A model generated the notes under the pieces. It made no database searches, was not told the DNA's origin, and worked only from the letters and a program-made list of their open reading frames with translations. DNA of 64,000 nucleotides from an uncultured Desulfovibrio sp. (lineage in GTDB: Bacteria; Desulfobacterota; Desulfovibrionia; Desulfovibrionales; Desulfovibrionaceae): assembly GCF_944324935.1 (NCBI RefSeq), contig NZ_CALUYG010000005.1:1-64000 (forward strand), read 5' to 3'. Positions 53,293 to 62,119 of the stretch are shown here, one piece after another. Each line of letters starts with the position of its first letter. Position 1 is the first letter of the stretch. The position numbers and the translations under genes are program-made.

Positions 53293-55565
53293 CGCTCCAC
53301 TCCTTTTTCCTGCGCCCGGCCGAGCTGACGCCGCACCGCATCAAGCCCGCGAGCCTTGTGCAAATCGTTGAAATCCGTCAAACCCTGTTGCTTTTCATCG
53401 GCTGTGAAAATCGGGATCCTGACCTTGCCCTGAACCGCACGGGCGGCGTCGCGGGCGGCTTCCACGCCCACATTCCTGCCCGTCTCCTGTTCCTTGCCGT
53501 GATCGTTGTCGGCGCAGATGGTTATGGCGGCGTTGGGATACTTTTCCCTGAGGGCTTCGGCCACCGGCTTGAGATTGCCCGCATCAAAGGCCACGGCCAC
53601 CGGCGCGCCCGTGGCCATGTGGATGCTGGCCCCCGTCGCGTAGCCCTCGCAAATGACGATCTCCGCTTGCGACAAGTCCTTGCCCTCGTCGCCCAGCAGA
53701 CAAAAATTGCCGCGCTTTTCCATGCCCGCGAAAAATCTTTTCCGCCCGTCGTCATCAATGGTTTGATAGCCTCGCAACTCACCGTCGATATTGTGGAGCG
53801 GCACAACCAGACGCGACTTGCCCGCTTCCACTTCCACTTGCCTGATGCCAAACGCCTCAACGCCCTTTTCTTGCAGGTAGGCATGATCTCCGGCGGGTCC
53901 AAAGCTGTCCCACAGCCTTTGAGCGCGGGCGGCGGCATTGTCGTATTCAAGCGCACGGGCCTGCTGTTGCGCCTGAATCCGGGCCGCACGTTCCGCGCGC
54001 TGTTGCTCCATTTCGGCCTGAGAAAGCCTCACGCCGGAGGCAATGAGCTTGACTCTGTCGCCCTGGACGTGATTCTGCGCCCAGCCGGCCGGGATGCCGT
54101 CGGCATGGAGGCAGTATGCGCCGTCAAGACCCCGGCCGTTTTTGGCCAGCAGCGGCACACGATGGATCTGCCCGTCCATGACAGGCAGTTGCCCCTTCAG
54201 GTCAAGGCCGAGTTCGGCCAGCTTGACGGCAAATTCCTGCGCCGGCTCAAGATGCTCCTGCCGATCCTGTTCCACGGCGGGAAGCCAGCGTTGCAGCGGC
54301 CCAAGGTCAACACCTTCCGGCGCGAACCAGCGTTTTTCGTTCCAGTCGAACTTCGCCCCCAGACTCTTGGCGTCGTTTTTCTCCCTGTAGGGTACGGACA
54401 GCCATGTTTTTTCCGGCGCAGGGGCCTTTTCCCCCGGCATGAACTTTTGCAGGGAAGCCAAATCGCCTCCTTCCGGGCAATACCATTGCTTTTCGCGAGC
54501 ATCCCATTTGGCGCCGAGGGCCTTTGCCTCCCGCCGGGCCGAGTAGGGGACGGCCAGCCACGTTTTTTCCGAAGCCGGAGCGGCCCGTGACGGTTCGCGC
54601 CCGACATCGGGAACGCCCCTGTCCAGAACCGCCGAACGCCGCCCCTTTTCGTTGTCCGCTTCGCGTTCCGTCTGGAGCGAGTGCTCGCGCTCAAGGCCCA
54701 TCAGGTATTCCTTGATGTGTTCGGCATCACGGCAGGCGCGGAGTATCTCAAGCGGATCGTCCTTCAAGTCGGCTATCCATGACTGGACATAGGCCGCATG
54801 TTGACCGGGATCATGCCCCACGCCGATATCCTGTCCGAGCATCCAGGAGGCTATTTCCGCCCGCAGTTCCTCCTTGGCGTAGCCTTCCGAACCGCGTACC
54901 CCGAACGGACGATCCATGCGGCTTTCGTGACCCGTCCAGTGGCCAAGCTCATGGAGCGCCGTGGCATAGTATTTGTCGGGCGCGTCAAAGTTGCTCCTGG
55001 GCGGGAGATGAATCTCATCCCGCGCAATGCTGTAGAACGCGCGATCCGCCTGATCGTGCTTGATGACGGCCCCCGACCTGGACAGGATTTCCTCCGCTTT
55101 TTCCAGCGGTTCCCATTCATAGAGCGGCTTGGACACTTCGAGGGGCGGCAAGCCCTCGACATCCTGCGCGTTGAAGACCCGATGGATCTTGAGCATGGGC
55201 CGCTCCAAATGCCGGGTCACACGTTCGGGATTGCCGTCCTCATCCAGGACGGGGCGACCGTTCTCATCCAGCCTGTCTTCCGTCACCTGCGTGACGAAAT
55301 ACTCAATGGGAACGGATTTGCTGCCTTTCCTGATCTTGTAGCCCGCCTTGACGGCCTGCTTGAACGTCATCCAGCGCGGATCGCCCGTGGAGAGCATGGA
55401 CAGCCACAGGCGGTTGCCGCCCCTGTAGGTGACGCCGGAAATGGGATTGTAGGGCGCAAGTTCCTTCGCGGGCGTCCAGGGCTTTTGCCAGGGCGCGGTG
55501 CCGTTTTCCAGCATGGCGATGACCCTGGCGGCAAACTCTTCATGGAACGCTTTACTCGCCGACAT
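53289..55565 (-). CDS. Polyvalent protein: ArdC-like, zincin, two DUF5710, Toprim
   Basis: A 758-residue multi-domain protein. An ArdC-type ssDNA-binding domain spans residues 1-130 (GTAPWQKPWTPAKELAPYNP). A zincin-like metalloprotease region holds HELGHWTGHE at residues 205-214. Two DUF5710 repeats follow (about 334-374 and 386-427), each with LGAKWDAREKQWYCPEG-like text. The C-terminal Toprim segment has IVICEGYATGASIHMATG and ADNDHG, as in conjugative primases. This domain order suits a protein injected with DNA into the recipient to block restriction and prime the second strand. Overlaps the topoisomerase and the 61-residue gene. Confidence 0.85.
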   Translation of the reverse strand: MSASKAFHEEFAARVIAMLENGTAPWQKPWTPAKELAPYNPISGVTYRGGNRLWLSMLSTGDPRWMTFKQAVKAGYKIRKGSKSVPIEYFVTQVTEDRLDENGRPVLDEDGNPERVTRHLERPMLKIHRVFNAQDVEGLPPLEVSKPLYEWEPLEKAEEILSRSGAVIKHDQADRAFYSIARDEIHLPPRSNFDAPDKYYATALHELGHWTGHESRMDRPFGVRGSEGYAKEELRAEIASWMLGQDIGVGHDPGQHAAYVQSWIADLKDDPLEILRACRDAEHIKEYLMGLEREHSLQTEREADNEKGRRSAVLDRGVPDVGREPSRAAPASEKTWLAVPYSARREAKALGAKWDAREKQWYCPEGGDLASLQKFMPGEKAPAPEKTWLSVPYREKNDAKSLGAKFDWNEKRWFAPEGVDLGPLQRWLPAVEQDRQEHLEPAQEFAVKLAELGLDLKGQLPVMDGQIHRVPLLAKNGRGLDGAYCLHADGIPAGWAQNHVQGDRVKLIASGVRLSQAEMEQQRAERAARIQAQQQARALEYDNAAARAQRLWDSFGPAGDHAYLQEKGVEAFGIRQVEVEAGKSRLVVPLHNIDGELRGYQTIDDDGRKRFFAGMEKRGNFCLLGDEGKDLSQAEIVICEGYATGASIHMATGAPVAVAFDAGNLKPVAEALREKYPNAAITICADNDHGKEQETGRNVGVEAARDAARAVQGKVRIPIFTADEKQQGLTDFNDLHKARGLDAVRRQLGRAQEKGVER

Positions 55566-55737
55566 CCGTGCCCTCCTGCGCCTCCTGAATGTCCTCCAGG
55601 ATATCCTGAAGGGTCAGGGCCTCTTCCGTGAACGCCCCCAGGGCGTCGGCCAGTTCCGGGTCGAGTTCCACGGCAAAGCCGTCTTCCGCCTGCAAAAAGG
55701 CATCACGCGCGGCGGCATTGGCATATTCCTTGTCCAT
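55552..55737 (-). CDS. Small acidic hypothetical protein
   Basis: A 61-residue protein starting MDKEYANAAARDAFLQAEDG, very acidic, with likely helical ends. AGGAGG precedes the ATG. It overlaps the ArdC-like gene by 14 bp and shares one base with the traF gene stop. It is part of the transfer operon; no family is recognised. Confidence 0.6.
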   Translation of the reverse strand: MDKEYANAAARDAFLQAEDGFAVELDPELADALGAFTEEALTLQDILEDIQEAQEGTDVGE

Positions 55738-56273
55738 CAGCGACCTCCTGTCATGAAAAAGGGGGTATAGGTTGTCAGCCCGGCCAGCGGCACAAGGCCG
55801 AAATAGCGGCTGTCGAATCCGCCGGGATGCGCGGTCAGCACAAGGGCTTGCCCGGCGGGGATGACGCCGTCATGCAGCAGGGAAGGGGGCAGGGGCCTGC
55901 CTTGCGAATCGACGGGCAGAGCCTTGACGGGCCACAGGCAGCGCGGCCCGGCGGCAGGGCCGCAAAGGATGCCGTCCGGCGTCACCGTGACGACATCCCC
56001 CGGCATCCCGGCCAGATACTTCAGCAGCGGCCGGAGTCCCGACGTGCAGGAGCCGGGCGCAAGGTAGGCGCGTTCCGCCGCAAGATGCGCGCCTGCGCCG
56101 TCAAGGCAAAATCCGACAATGTCCCCACGGGAGGGAGACGCCGTCGAAGCCTTGTAGATGCCCCGCTCAAGCGAGGGGGTGACGTTGACGGCATAGCCGC
56201 CGGTCAGTCCCAGGGCGACAAGGCCCATGAGCAAAGCGGGCAAAAAGCAGGCAAGGGGAAGAAGGCGTTTCAT
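55737..56273 (-). CDS. traF: Conjugative transfer signal peptidase TraF
   Basis: A 178-residue S26-family peptidase with an N-terminal membrane anchor (RLLPLACFLPALLMGLVALG). The catalytic Ser is probably in VTPSLERGIYKAS and the Lys in LLKYLAGMPGDVVTV, the TraF pattern. It processes and cyclises the pilin (TrbC) in P-type systems. The gene lies 2 bp from traG, with which it should be co-transcribed. Confidence 0.82.
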   Translation of the reverse strand: MKRLLPLACFLPALLMGLVALGLTGGYAVNVTPSLERGIYKASTASPSRGDIVGFCLDGAGAHLAAERAYLAPGSCTSGLRPLLKYLAGMPGDVVTVTPDGILCGPAAGPRCLWPVKALPVDSQGRPLPPSLLHDGVIPAGQALVLTAHPGGFDSRYFGLVPLAGLTTYTPFFMTGGR

Positions 56274-56275
56274 GA

Positions 56276-58279
56276 TCAGCCCTCAAGGAAATCCGCAAAC
56301 CGCTTTCCGGGCTGTGCTTCCGGCGCGGTTTTCGGGGCTTCCGGCTGTGCCGCTGTCGGTTCGACGGCCTCCCCTTCCCCGTACCAGTCCGCAGGGCGCG
56401 GATGGTACAGGGAGTCGGAAATGCCGGCGGGGAATCGGGGGGTAATGCCCGGTGCGGGAATCTTGGCCCGGCGGCTGAAGACCGGGTCAAGGAAATAGAG
56501 TATCTGCATCCCGTATATGGGGGAATTGCCGGCCGTGAAAATGAGCATGTGCCCCGGAGCCGTCACCTTGCCTTCCGCATTTTTCTGTGCGCCGGGCAGG
56601 CGCATACATTCATCGGCCGTCAGCAGGGGCCGGGCGGTCTCCGAGATGCTGGTGGAGCGAGACGTGCCCCCCTTGCCGCCGGAGATGGACACCTTTTTTT
56701 CCACCACAGTCGTCTGGCCCGTCATCTTCGACAGCAGTTCCGCTGTTTCGGGGTCGTTGGGCGCATAGGCGATACGGACATGGCAGTTGGCCATAATGGC
56801 GTTGTCCTTGCCGTATACGCCGTTCAACTGCTTGGTATCCTGAACGATGATATACATCTTGCCGCCGTATCCGGCGATGTAGGCAATGGCCTTTTCGACA
56901 ATGGGCAGCTTGCCCAGCGAGGTGAACTCATCCAGCATCAACAGGCAGCGATGCTTGTAGGCGGCCACGCTTGCGCCGTCCTTGAACTCCATCGAGGCGC
57001 AGATGCGCCGGATGATAAGATCGACGATCAGGCGCATGAGCGGCCGCACCCGGTCAATGGCCGCCGGACTGACCACAAGGAACAGGTCAACCGGCTTGTC
57101 GCGGTTCATGAGGTCATGGATGCGGAAGTCGGATGTACGGGTATTAAGATCGACGATGGGATCACGATACAGGGCCATGTTGACCAGCGCCGAGGAGAGG
57201 ACACCGGATGCCTCGTTTTCCGCCTTGGAGTCCATTTCCTTGGCCGAGGATGCAATGAAGGTATGGCAGGCGGCACCGACGCGCTTATCCGCGTCAGGAG
57301 CAAAGCCATCCATGAGCACGTCATGGGGTTCCTGCATCATCTCCTGAAGCAGCGTCTTGATGTCCTTATCTTCGGCGGACATCATAAGCACGATGTCATT
57401 GAGCGTTGCCGTGCGGTTTTGATATGCCCTTACCGTGATGCAGCAATGCAGAATCACCCCGGAGAAGAAGGCAAAGGCCGCCTTTGTCCAGTGATCGTCA
57501 AGCCCCTTGCCGTCCGGGTCAACGAGCATGAGCGCCATATTCTGGACATCCTGGATACATTCCAGCGTCGTCAGGCGTATTTCTTCCAGAGGATTGAAGC
57601 AGCAGCCGGAGCCGGACGCATCGGAGGGGTCGAACCGCAGCACGGTATGGCCCTGCTGCTTGCGCCAGCCGGCCGTCAGCGCCCAGTTTTCGCCCTTGAT
57701 GTCCAGAACGATGGACGAACCGGGCCACGAGAGCAGGGTGGGCAGGATCAGGCCCACGCCCTTGCCGGAGCGCGTGGGCGCGAAGCACAGGATATGTTCA
57801 GGCCCGTTGTGCCGGAGATACCGCTGTTGCCGAGCTTTCTTGTCCCACCAGCCGCCGACGTACACGCCCTTGCCGGAAAAATAGGACAGGGCCTCAATTT
57901 CCGCCCTGGTGGCCCAGTGGGCCGAACCGTGCAGCGTGGCATTGCCCTTTTGCTTGCGGGAGGCGGCATAGAGCGCGCCGCCCAGCAGCAGCGGCAGGAT
58001 GAAGACGATCTGGCCAAGCGTCTGCGCCCTGTCCAGCACGTCCGGGTCAAGCGCGTCCGCCCACGAGAAAATGGCCCAGGGCGGATACCAGGCAAAGCCG
58101 CCGGTCACGAACAGGGGCTTGCCGAGCGCGGGCTGAAAGCCGTACTCGAACGCCGCCTTTTCCGTTGCCGTCCACATGGCCGCGAGGCCCGCAAGCGCGA
58201 GGACGCAGAGCAGCAGGGCGGTTTTCAGCCCCTTGCCGCCCTTTGCGGCTGTTTCCTGTATACCGTAGTTGTGCTTCAT
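56276..58279 (-). CDS. traG: Type IV coupling protein TraG/VirD4
   Basis: A 667-residue coupling protein. Two N-terminal membrane segments (TALLLCVLALAGLAAMW and IVFILPLLLGGALYAA) precede the P-loop CFAPTRSGKGVGLILPT (about residue 170). MLDEFTSLGKLPIVEKAIAY is the Walker B region (about residue 440) and the C-terminus is Pro/Ala-rich. It links the relaxosome to the Trb secretion channel and drives DNA export. Four bases overlap with the upstream unknown gene. Confidence 0.9.
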   Translation of the reverse strand: MKHNYGIQETAAKGGKGLKTALLLCVLALAGLAAMWTATEKAAFEYGFQPALGKPLFVTGGFAWYPPWAIFSWADALDPDVLDRAQTLGQIVFILPLLLGGALYAASRKQKGNATLHGSAHWATRAEIEALSYFSGKGVYVGGWWDKKARQQRYLRHNGPEHILCFAPTRSGKGVGLILPTLLSWPGSSIVLDIKGENWALTAGWRKQQGHTVLRFDPSDASGSGCCFNPLEEIRLTTLECIQDVQNMALMLVDPDGKGLDDHWTKAAFAFFSGVILHCCITVRAYQNRTATLNDIVLMMSAEDKDIKTLLQEMMQEPHDVLMDGFAPDADKRVGAACHTFIASSAKEMDSKAENEASGVLSSALVNMALYRDPIVDLNTRTSDFRIHDLMNRDKPVDLFLVVSPAAIDRVRPLMRLIVDLIIRRICASMEFKDGASVAAYKHRCLLMLDEFTSLGKLPIVEKAIAYIAGYGGKMYIIVQDTKQLNGVYGKDNAIMANCHVRIAYAPNDPETAELLSKMTGQTTVVEKKVSISGGKGGTSRSTSISETARPLLTADECMRLPGAQKNAEGKVTAPGHMLIFTAGNSPIYGMQILYFLDPVFSRRAKIPAPGITPRFPAGISDSLYHPRPADWYGEGEAVEPTAAQPEAPKTAPEAQPGKRFADFLEG

Positions 58280-58731
58280 ACCCCCCTCCTGTTCTTGCCC
58301 GGCGAGGGGAGAAACATGTCGGGAGTATCACCCCTTTTCCAGGAAAGGCTGAATAAATTGGAAAGCTCCAAGCGTGCCGCTTGGGAAAGGTTGTGGCGCT
58401 TGCAAAAATCCGCCAGCACCTCCCCATAAGGTAGCAAATGAGGATCGCCATCGTCATCGAACCATGAGTGGATAACGGCTTCCCTACCTCCGTGGTTTTC
58501 GACGAAGTCACAGAGATCGGAATCTGACAGTGAACAATGCAACACATCATCGACCAACAAATTATCAACAGCATTTTTGACGGCATCTTCCCTTGTGCTG
58601 CCGATTCCCCAAATCATGCAGTTCGTATTTTCCCGCTGAAAATCTTTATCAATAAGCTCTTCTTCCGAAACGAAAGACGTATTGTTGAGATTCAGCGTGA
58701 CAAGCCAGCGTTTATTTTGTTCGTCAGCCAT
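58276..58731 (-). CDS. Unknown acidic protein between trbI and traG
   Basis: A 151-residue protein starting MADEQNKRWLVTLNLNNTSF. It is acidic, has NCMIWGIGSTREDAVKNAVD and a run of Asp (WFDDDGDPHLLPYGEVL), and a helical C-terminus. The DNA is AT-richer than the transfer genes around it, suggesting a later insertion. Its stop overlaps the traG start by 4 bp. The Met at 58731 has GGGGGA before it. No family recognised; a DNA-mimic or host-factor role is conceivable. Confidence 0.55.
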   Translation of the reverse strand: MADEQNKRWLVTLNLNNTSFVSEEELIDKDFQRENTNCMIWGIGSTREDAVKNAVDNLLVDDVLHCSLSDSDLCDFVENHGGREAVIHSWFDDDGDPHLLPYGEVLADFCKRHNLSQAARLELSNLFSLSWKRGDTPDMFLPSPGKNRRGV

Positions 58732-58745
58732 GCTTTCCCCCATGT

Positions 58746-59954
58746 TTAGCGTCCCCATGCCTGATAGGGCTGCCGAAAGACCAGGTCTTTTGTCACCACG
58801 ATGTTGAACTGATAGCCGGGCCGCACTTCCAGCGTCGGTTTGATGTTCAGATTCTTTTGCAGGAGCGTGGTCGTCGTCTGGCCGAGCTGTGCGGCCAGAG
58901 CCGAGGTCATCTCATCCTGCATGGACGTGCCGTTATCCGAGGAACCGACGTTGCTGTTGGCCGAATCCATAGCGTAGGCCATGCCGCCCGTGACCAGCGA
59001 CATCAGCACGGCCGAGCCGAAAATCCGCAGATAGTGATTGTCTACCTCGTCGGAAAAACCCGCCATGCCGGCCATATCCGCGCCGGGCATGGCCCCGATG
59101 GACATGGACGACCCGTCCGGGAAGATGATGCGGTTCCAGGCGATCAAAACGCGCTGCTGACCGTAGACGACGCGGGAATCATAGACGCCATAAAGGCGCG
59201 CCCCCTGCGGGATGAGCAGGTTCCGCCCCGTGGCCGTGTCATAGACGTTCTGCGATACCTGCGCGATCATGTTGCCCGGCAAGTCCGAATTGATGCCGGT
59301 CAGCATCACGCCGGGCACGACCGCGCCGGTCTTGAGTTCCAGCGGCATCCCCGCCGTCCGCTGTTCCGCAAGCGTCCATGAGGTATCCTTGCGCGCCCGC
59401 GAGAAAAAGGCTTCCTTGTCCCTGTCGGCGGCGGGATCATAGGAACCCTGCGAAACCGGATCGGCGGAGATCGTATCCATCCCGGCGTTCCCGCCGCCTG
59501 CCGCAGGGGCCGCGGCCTGCCCGCCGTCCTCCCGCTTTTCGCGTTTGGCCATGAGCGGCGCGGACAGCGCGGAAAGATACGCCTGCGCCCGCTGGCGACG
59601 GATATTTTCGGCCTCCTGATCGACCTGTTTCTGCTCTTCCGTGTTGCGCTGGATGATGACGACAGGCTCCTGCGGACGTTCGGGAGCCAGAACGCCGCTT
59701 GTCCTGTCTCCGTTGGGGTTGAGCGCCAGCCCGGAGCCTTCCACCAACCAGAGCGGCTTGTCTTCCTCCCGCACCACGGCTTCCTTGGTTTCCTCCTTTT
59801 CCTCCTGATCGTGGGCGAAATTCACGCTGTATACGAGCACGGCCCCCAGGATCAGGAGAGCCAGCAGCACGGCGTAAATGGGCCATTTGCCCATTCTGGC
59901 GATGCGGGGTTGCGCGTTGAGTTGCAGCCCGTTGGGCGAGGCATCACCGCTCAT
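58746..59954 (-). CDS. trbI: TrbI/VirB10-like T4SS channel protein
   Basis: A 402-residue protein with one membrane helix (IYAVLLALLILGAVLVYSV, about residue 25). A Gln/Glu/Ala-rich linker follows, then the TrbI/VirB10 domain with GTSWTLAEQR-type and LIPQGARLYGVYDSRVVYGQ text. It spans the periplasm and connects the inner and outer membrane rings. Starts 4 bp within trbH. Confidence 0.9.
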   Translation of the reverse strand: MSGDASPNGLQLNAQPRIARMGKWPIYAVLLALLILGAVLVYSVNFAHDQEEKEETKEAVVREEDKPLWLVEGSGLALNPNGDRTSGVLAPERPQEPVVIIQRNTEEQKQVDQEAENIRRQRAQAYLSALSAPLMAKREKREDGGQAAAPAAGGGNAGMDTISADPVSQGSYDPAADRDKEAFFSRARKDTSWTLAEQRTAGMPLELKTGAVVPGVMLTGINSDLPGNMIAQVSQNVYDTATGRNLLIPQGARLYGVYDSRVVYGQQRVLIAWNRIIFPDGSSMSIGAMPGADMAGMAGFSDEVDNHYLRIFGSAVLMSLVTGGMAYAMDSANSNVGSSDNGTSMQDEMTSALAAQLGQTTTTLLQKNLNIKPTLEVRPGYQFNIVVTKDLVFRQPYQAWGR

Positions 59955-60457
59955 AGGGCCTCCCTGGCCGCGTCAAATGTGTCGGACGCCTTGTCCGAAA
60001 GCCTGCCGCCGAGGCCCTTTTCCAGCGTGGTGGCACTGCGTCCGGCTTCGGGACGGCCGGAAGGCAGGTAGGAACGCGCAAAGGCTTGTCCGTCGGAAAT
60101 ACGAAGGTGCAGATACCATGCGCCGCCGTTGCTGCCGTCTTCCCCCTTCAGATCATCCAGCGTATACGCCACGGTGAGCGCATTTCCGCCGCTTTCCGGG
60201 GAAACGCTGAAGCCGCGCTGCCGCAATGCCGCCTCAAAGGCGGTCGAGAAGCCGTTTTGGGCATCTTTTTCCGGGGACGGCACAAAAATCGTCGTATGGC
60301 CCGGAGCGTATTCCGAGGCCAGAAAGGCGGCCGCATCCGAGGCAATGGCCGCCGTGGCGTCGGCATCCGGCAGGCTGCCCACAAAGGAGCCGCCGAGTCC
60401 CTTGTAGCCGCAGGCCGTGAGGCCCAGACAGAGGATGAGCAAAAGAAGACGCTTCAT
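59951..60457 (-). CDS. trbH: TrbH lipoprotein
   Basis: A 168-residue lipoprotein: MKRLLLLILCLGLTACGYKG carries a lipobox LTAC at residues 13-16. The rest resembles TrbH, an outer-membrane-associated lipoprotein of P-type conjugation systems. It contains AAAFLASEYAPGHTTIFVPS and ends with a helical TTLEKGLGGRLSDKASDTFD region. Overlaps trbG and trbI by 4 bp each. Confidence 0.82.
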   Translation of the reverse strand: MKRLLLLILCLGLTACGYKGLGGSFVGSLPDADATAAIASDAAAFLASEYAPGHTTIFVPSPEKDAQNGFSTAFEAALRQRGFSVSPESGGNALTVAYTLDDLKGEDGSNGGAWYLHLRISDGQAFARSYLPSGRPEAGRSATTLEKGLGGRLSDKASDTFDAAREAL

Positions 60458-61377
60458 TTCCCGCTCCTGCTGATGATGACTTCTTCCTGCGCCGAGCCGA
60501 CGCCCAGCACCAGGGAAATGGTGTCAAAGATGCCGTCAACGATCATGGCCTTGTCCGCGACGCGATAATTGACCATGACATCCTGCTTGCCCTTGCGGAC
60601 GAGCAGCACCGGCATTTCAGCCGTCTTGTTCCCGTCGGGCAGGCGGATGAAGGTTTGCTGTCCGTCGTCATAGACCCGTTGCGGCTTCCAGGCGGCTTTC
60701 CCCTTGACCACATAGCCGAAGTTGAGCTTGCTCAAATCGACGCGCTGTCCCTCGACCTCGGTGGAGTTCCAGTGCGCCGCGCGCACTTCGGCCGCCCGCC
60801 GTTCGGCCAGATCGATTTTCAACTGATCCGCGTAAGTGAAGCCCACATAGGGCGTGTGCCCGGAGCGTTGCGAAATGAGGCGCAGATGGTACACGCGCCT
60901 GTCGGTCGTGACGACGGCCGTGCTTTCCAGCCCGGCATCCACCGGCTTGATGAACAGATGCACGGTTTCCCCGGAGCCTGTTCCGACCGTGCCGCTCTCG
61001 ATCATCCAGCGGGCCGAGTCGCCGATGACGATCTCGTGCACCTTCTCTCCCTTCTGGAGTTCCACGTCGCAGACCTGCATGGGCGAGGCGAGGATGGTGG
61101 GCATACTGGCCCCGTGGACGTAGATCAGCTTGCCGGAAAAAGAGAGCACCGGCGCAGGCCCGCGCCCCGTCCATTCCCGCGAGAGGCGCAGGGCGCGCTG
61201 TTCGCCCTTGGTCAGCGGCACGGTATCCAGCCCCAGATAATCCGGCAGGGGCTTTGCGGACGCCGTGCCCCCGGAGCCGTAGTCCAGTTGCGGGGGATAG
61301 CCGGACGGTTGCGCCGCCTGCGCCGCAAGGGCAGGGGAGGGCAGGGCCAACAGCAGGGCAAGGATCAGCTTTTTCAT
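60454..61377 (-). CDS. trbG: TrbG/VirB9-like T4SS outer-membrane protein
   Basis: A 307-residue protein with signal peptide (MKKLILALLLALPSPALAAQ). The VirB9/TrbG beta-sandwich is visible in GETVHLFIKPVDAGLESTAV and RVYHLRLISQRSGHTPYVGF, and FIRLPDGNKTAEMPVLLVRK near the C-terminus. It forms the outer-membrane ring of the conjugation channel with TrbH and TrbI. It overlaps trbF by one base and trbH by 4. Confidence 0.9.
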   Translation of the reverse strand: MKKLILALLLALPSPALAAQAAQPSGYPPQLDYGSGGTASAKPLPDYLGLDTVPLTKGEQRALRLSREWTGRGPAPVLSFSGKLIYVHGASMPTILASPMQVCDVELQKGEKVHEIVIGDSARWMIESGTVGTGSGETVHLFIKPVDAGLESTAVVTTDRRVYHLRLISQRSGHTPYVGFTYADQLKIDLAERRAAEVRAAHWNSTEVEGQRVDLSKLNFGYVVKGKAAWKPQRVYDDGQQTFIRLPDGNKTAEMPVLLVRKGKQDVMVNYRVADKAMIVDGIFDTISLVLGVGSAQEEVIISRSGK

Positions 61378-62099
61378 CAGTTGCTCCTGGAGGCGGCAAA
61401 GATGCGACTTGCCGACAGTTGAGTGATGTAGACGCCGCCGGGATTGTGGATCAGTACGGCTTCGGACGTGGGCGGCGTGATCTGGATGGTGACGGTGGCC
61501 TCATACATGCGGGATTCCAGCGTGGCCCCAGCGTGGGAACGGGTGGTTTCCAGCCATTCCACGCGGTAGCTGTTTTCCGACACGCGCAAGGGCAGGGACT
61601 TGATCTCCACATGGACAAGCCGCCCGGCCTTGGCGATCTCATAGGGATTGTTGGTGGCGTACCATTCCTTCAGCACCCCCTTGGCGCTTCCGGCAAAAAA
61701 GAAGGAAAGCCGCTGGATCATCTGTTGTTGCAGCTCAATGTCGGCAGTGACCGTGCGCCATTCCTGGATGCAGTTGGCAATGGTCGCCTGTACCAGTCGC
61801 AGGGGGGCCGCGCTTGCCGTGTCCGCACGGTTAACCACGATGGACTTGCCGAGCTTGTCCACTTCGATGATGTACGGCACGGTTTTCACCTGATTTGCCT
61901 GGATCACATTGCAGGCGATGGACATCACGGCAATGATGAGCGTGATGAAGGCCACGGCGCGCCATTGCGCGGCCCGGCTGATGTACGAGCCATAGCGTTC
62001 CAGCCATTCCGTGCGGGCGTTGAGATAGGGGTTGCCGGCAGAAGAGGGGCGCTTTTCGCCTTCCGGTTCGACCGGCGCTTTTTTCTTGAAGAATCCCAT
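61377..62099 (-). CDS. trbF: TrbF/VirB8-like T4SS protein
   Basis: A 240-residue VirB8-type protein. The start MGFFKKKAPVEPEGEKRP is preceded by GGGAGGGAGG; an upstream ATG at 62123 overlaps trbL and has no such signal. A membrane helix (AVAFITLIIAVMSIACNVIQ) follows at about residue 50, then the periplasmic VirB8 domain (VEIKSLPLRVSENSYRVEW). It anchors the inner-membrane complex. Confidence 0.88.
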   Translation of the reverse strand: MGFFKKKAPVEPEGEKRPSSAGNPYLNARTEWLERYGSYISRAAQWRAVAFITLIIAVMSIACNVIQANQVKTVPYIIEVDKLGKSIVVNRADTASAAPLRLVQATIANCIQEWRTVTADIELQQQMIQRLSFFFAGSAKGVLKEWYATNNPYEIAKAGRLVHVEIKSLPLRVSENSYRVEWLETTRSHAGATLESRMYEATVTIQITPPTSEAVLIHNPGGVYITQLSASRIFAASRSN

Positions 62100-62119
62100 G
62101 GAATATCCTCCCTCCCTGT

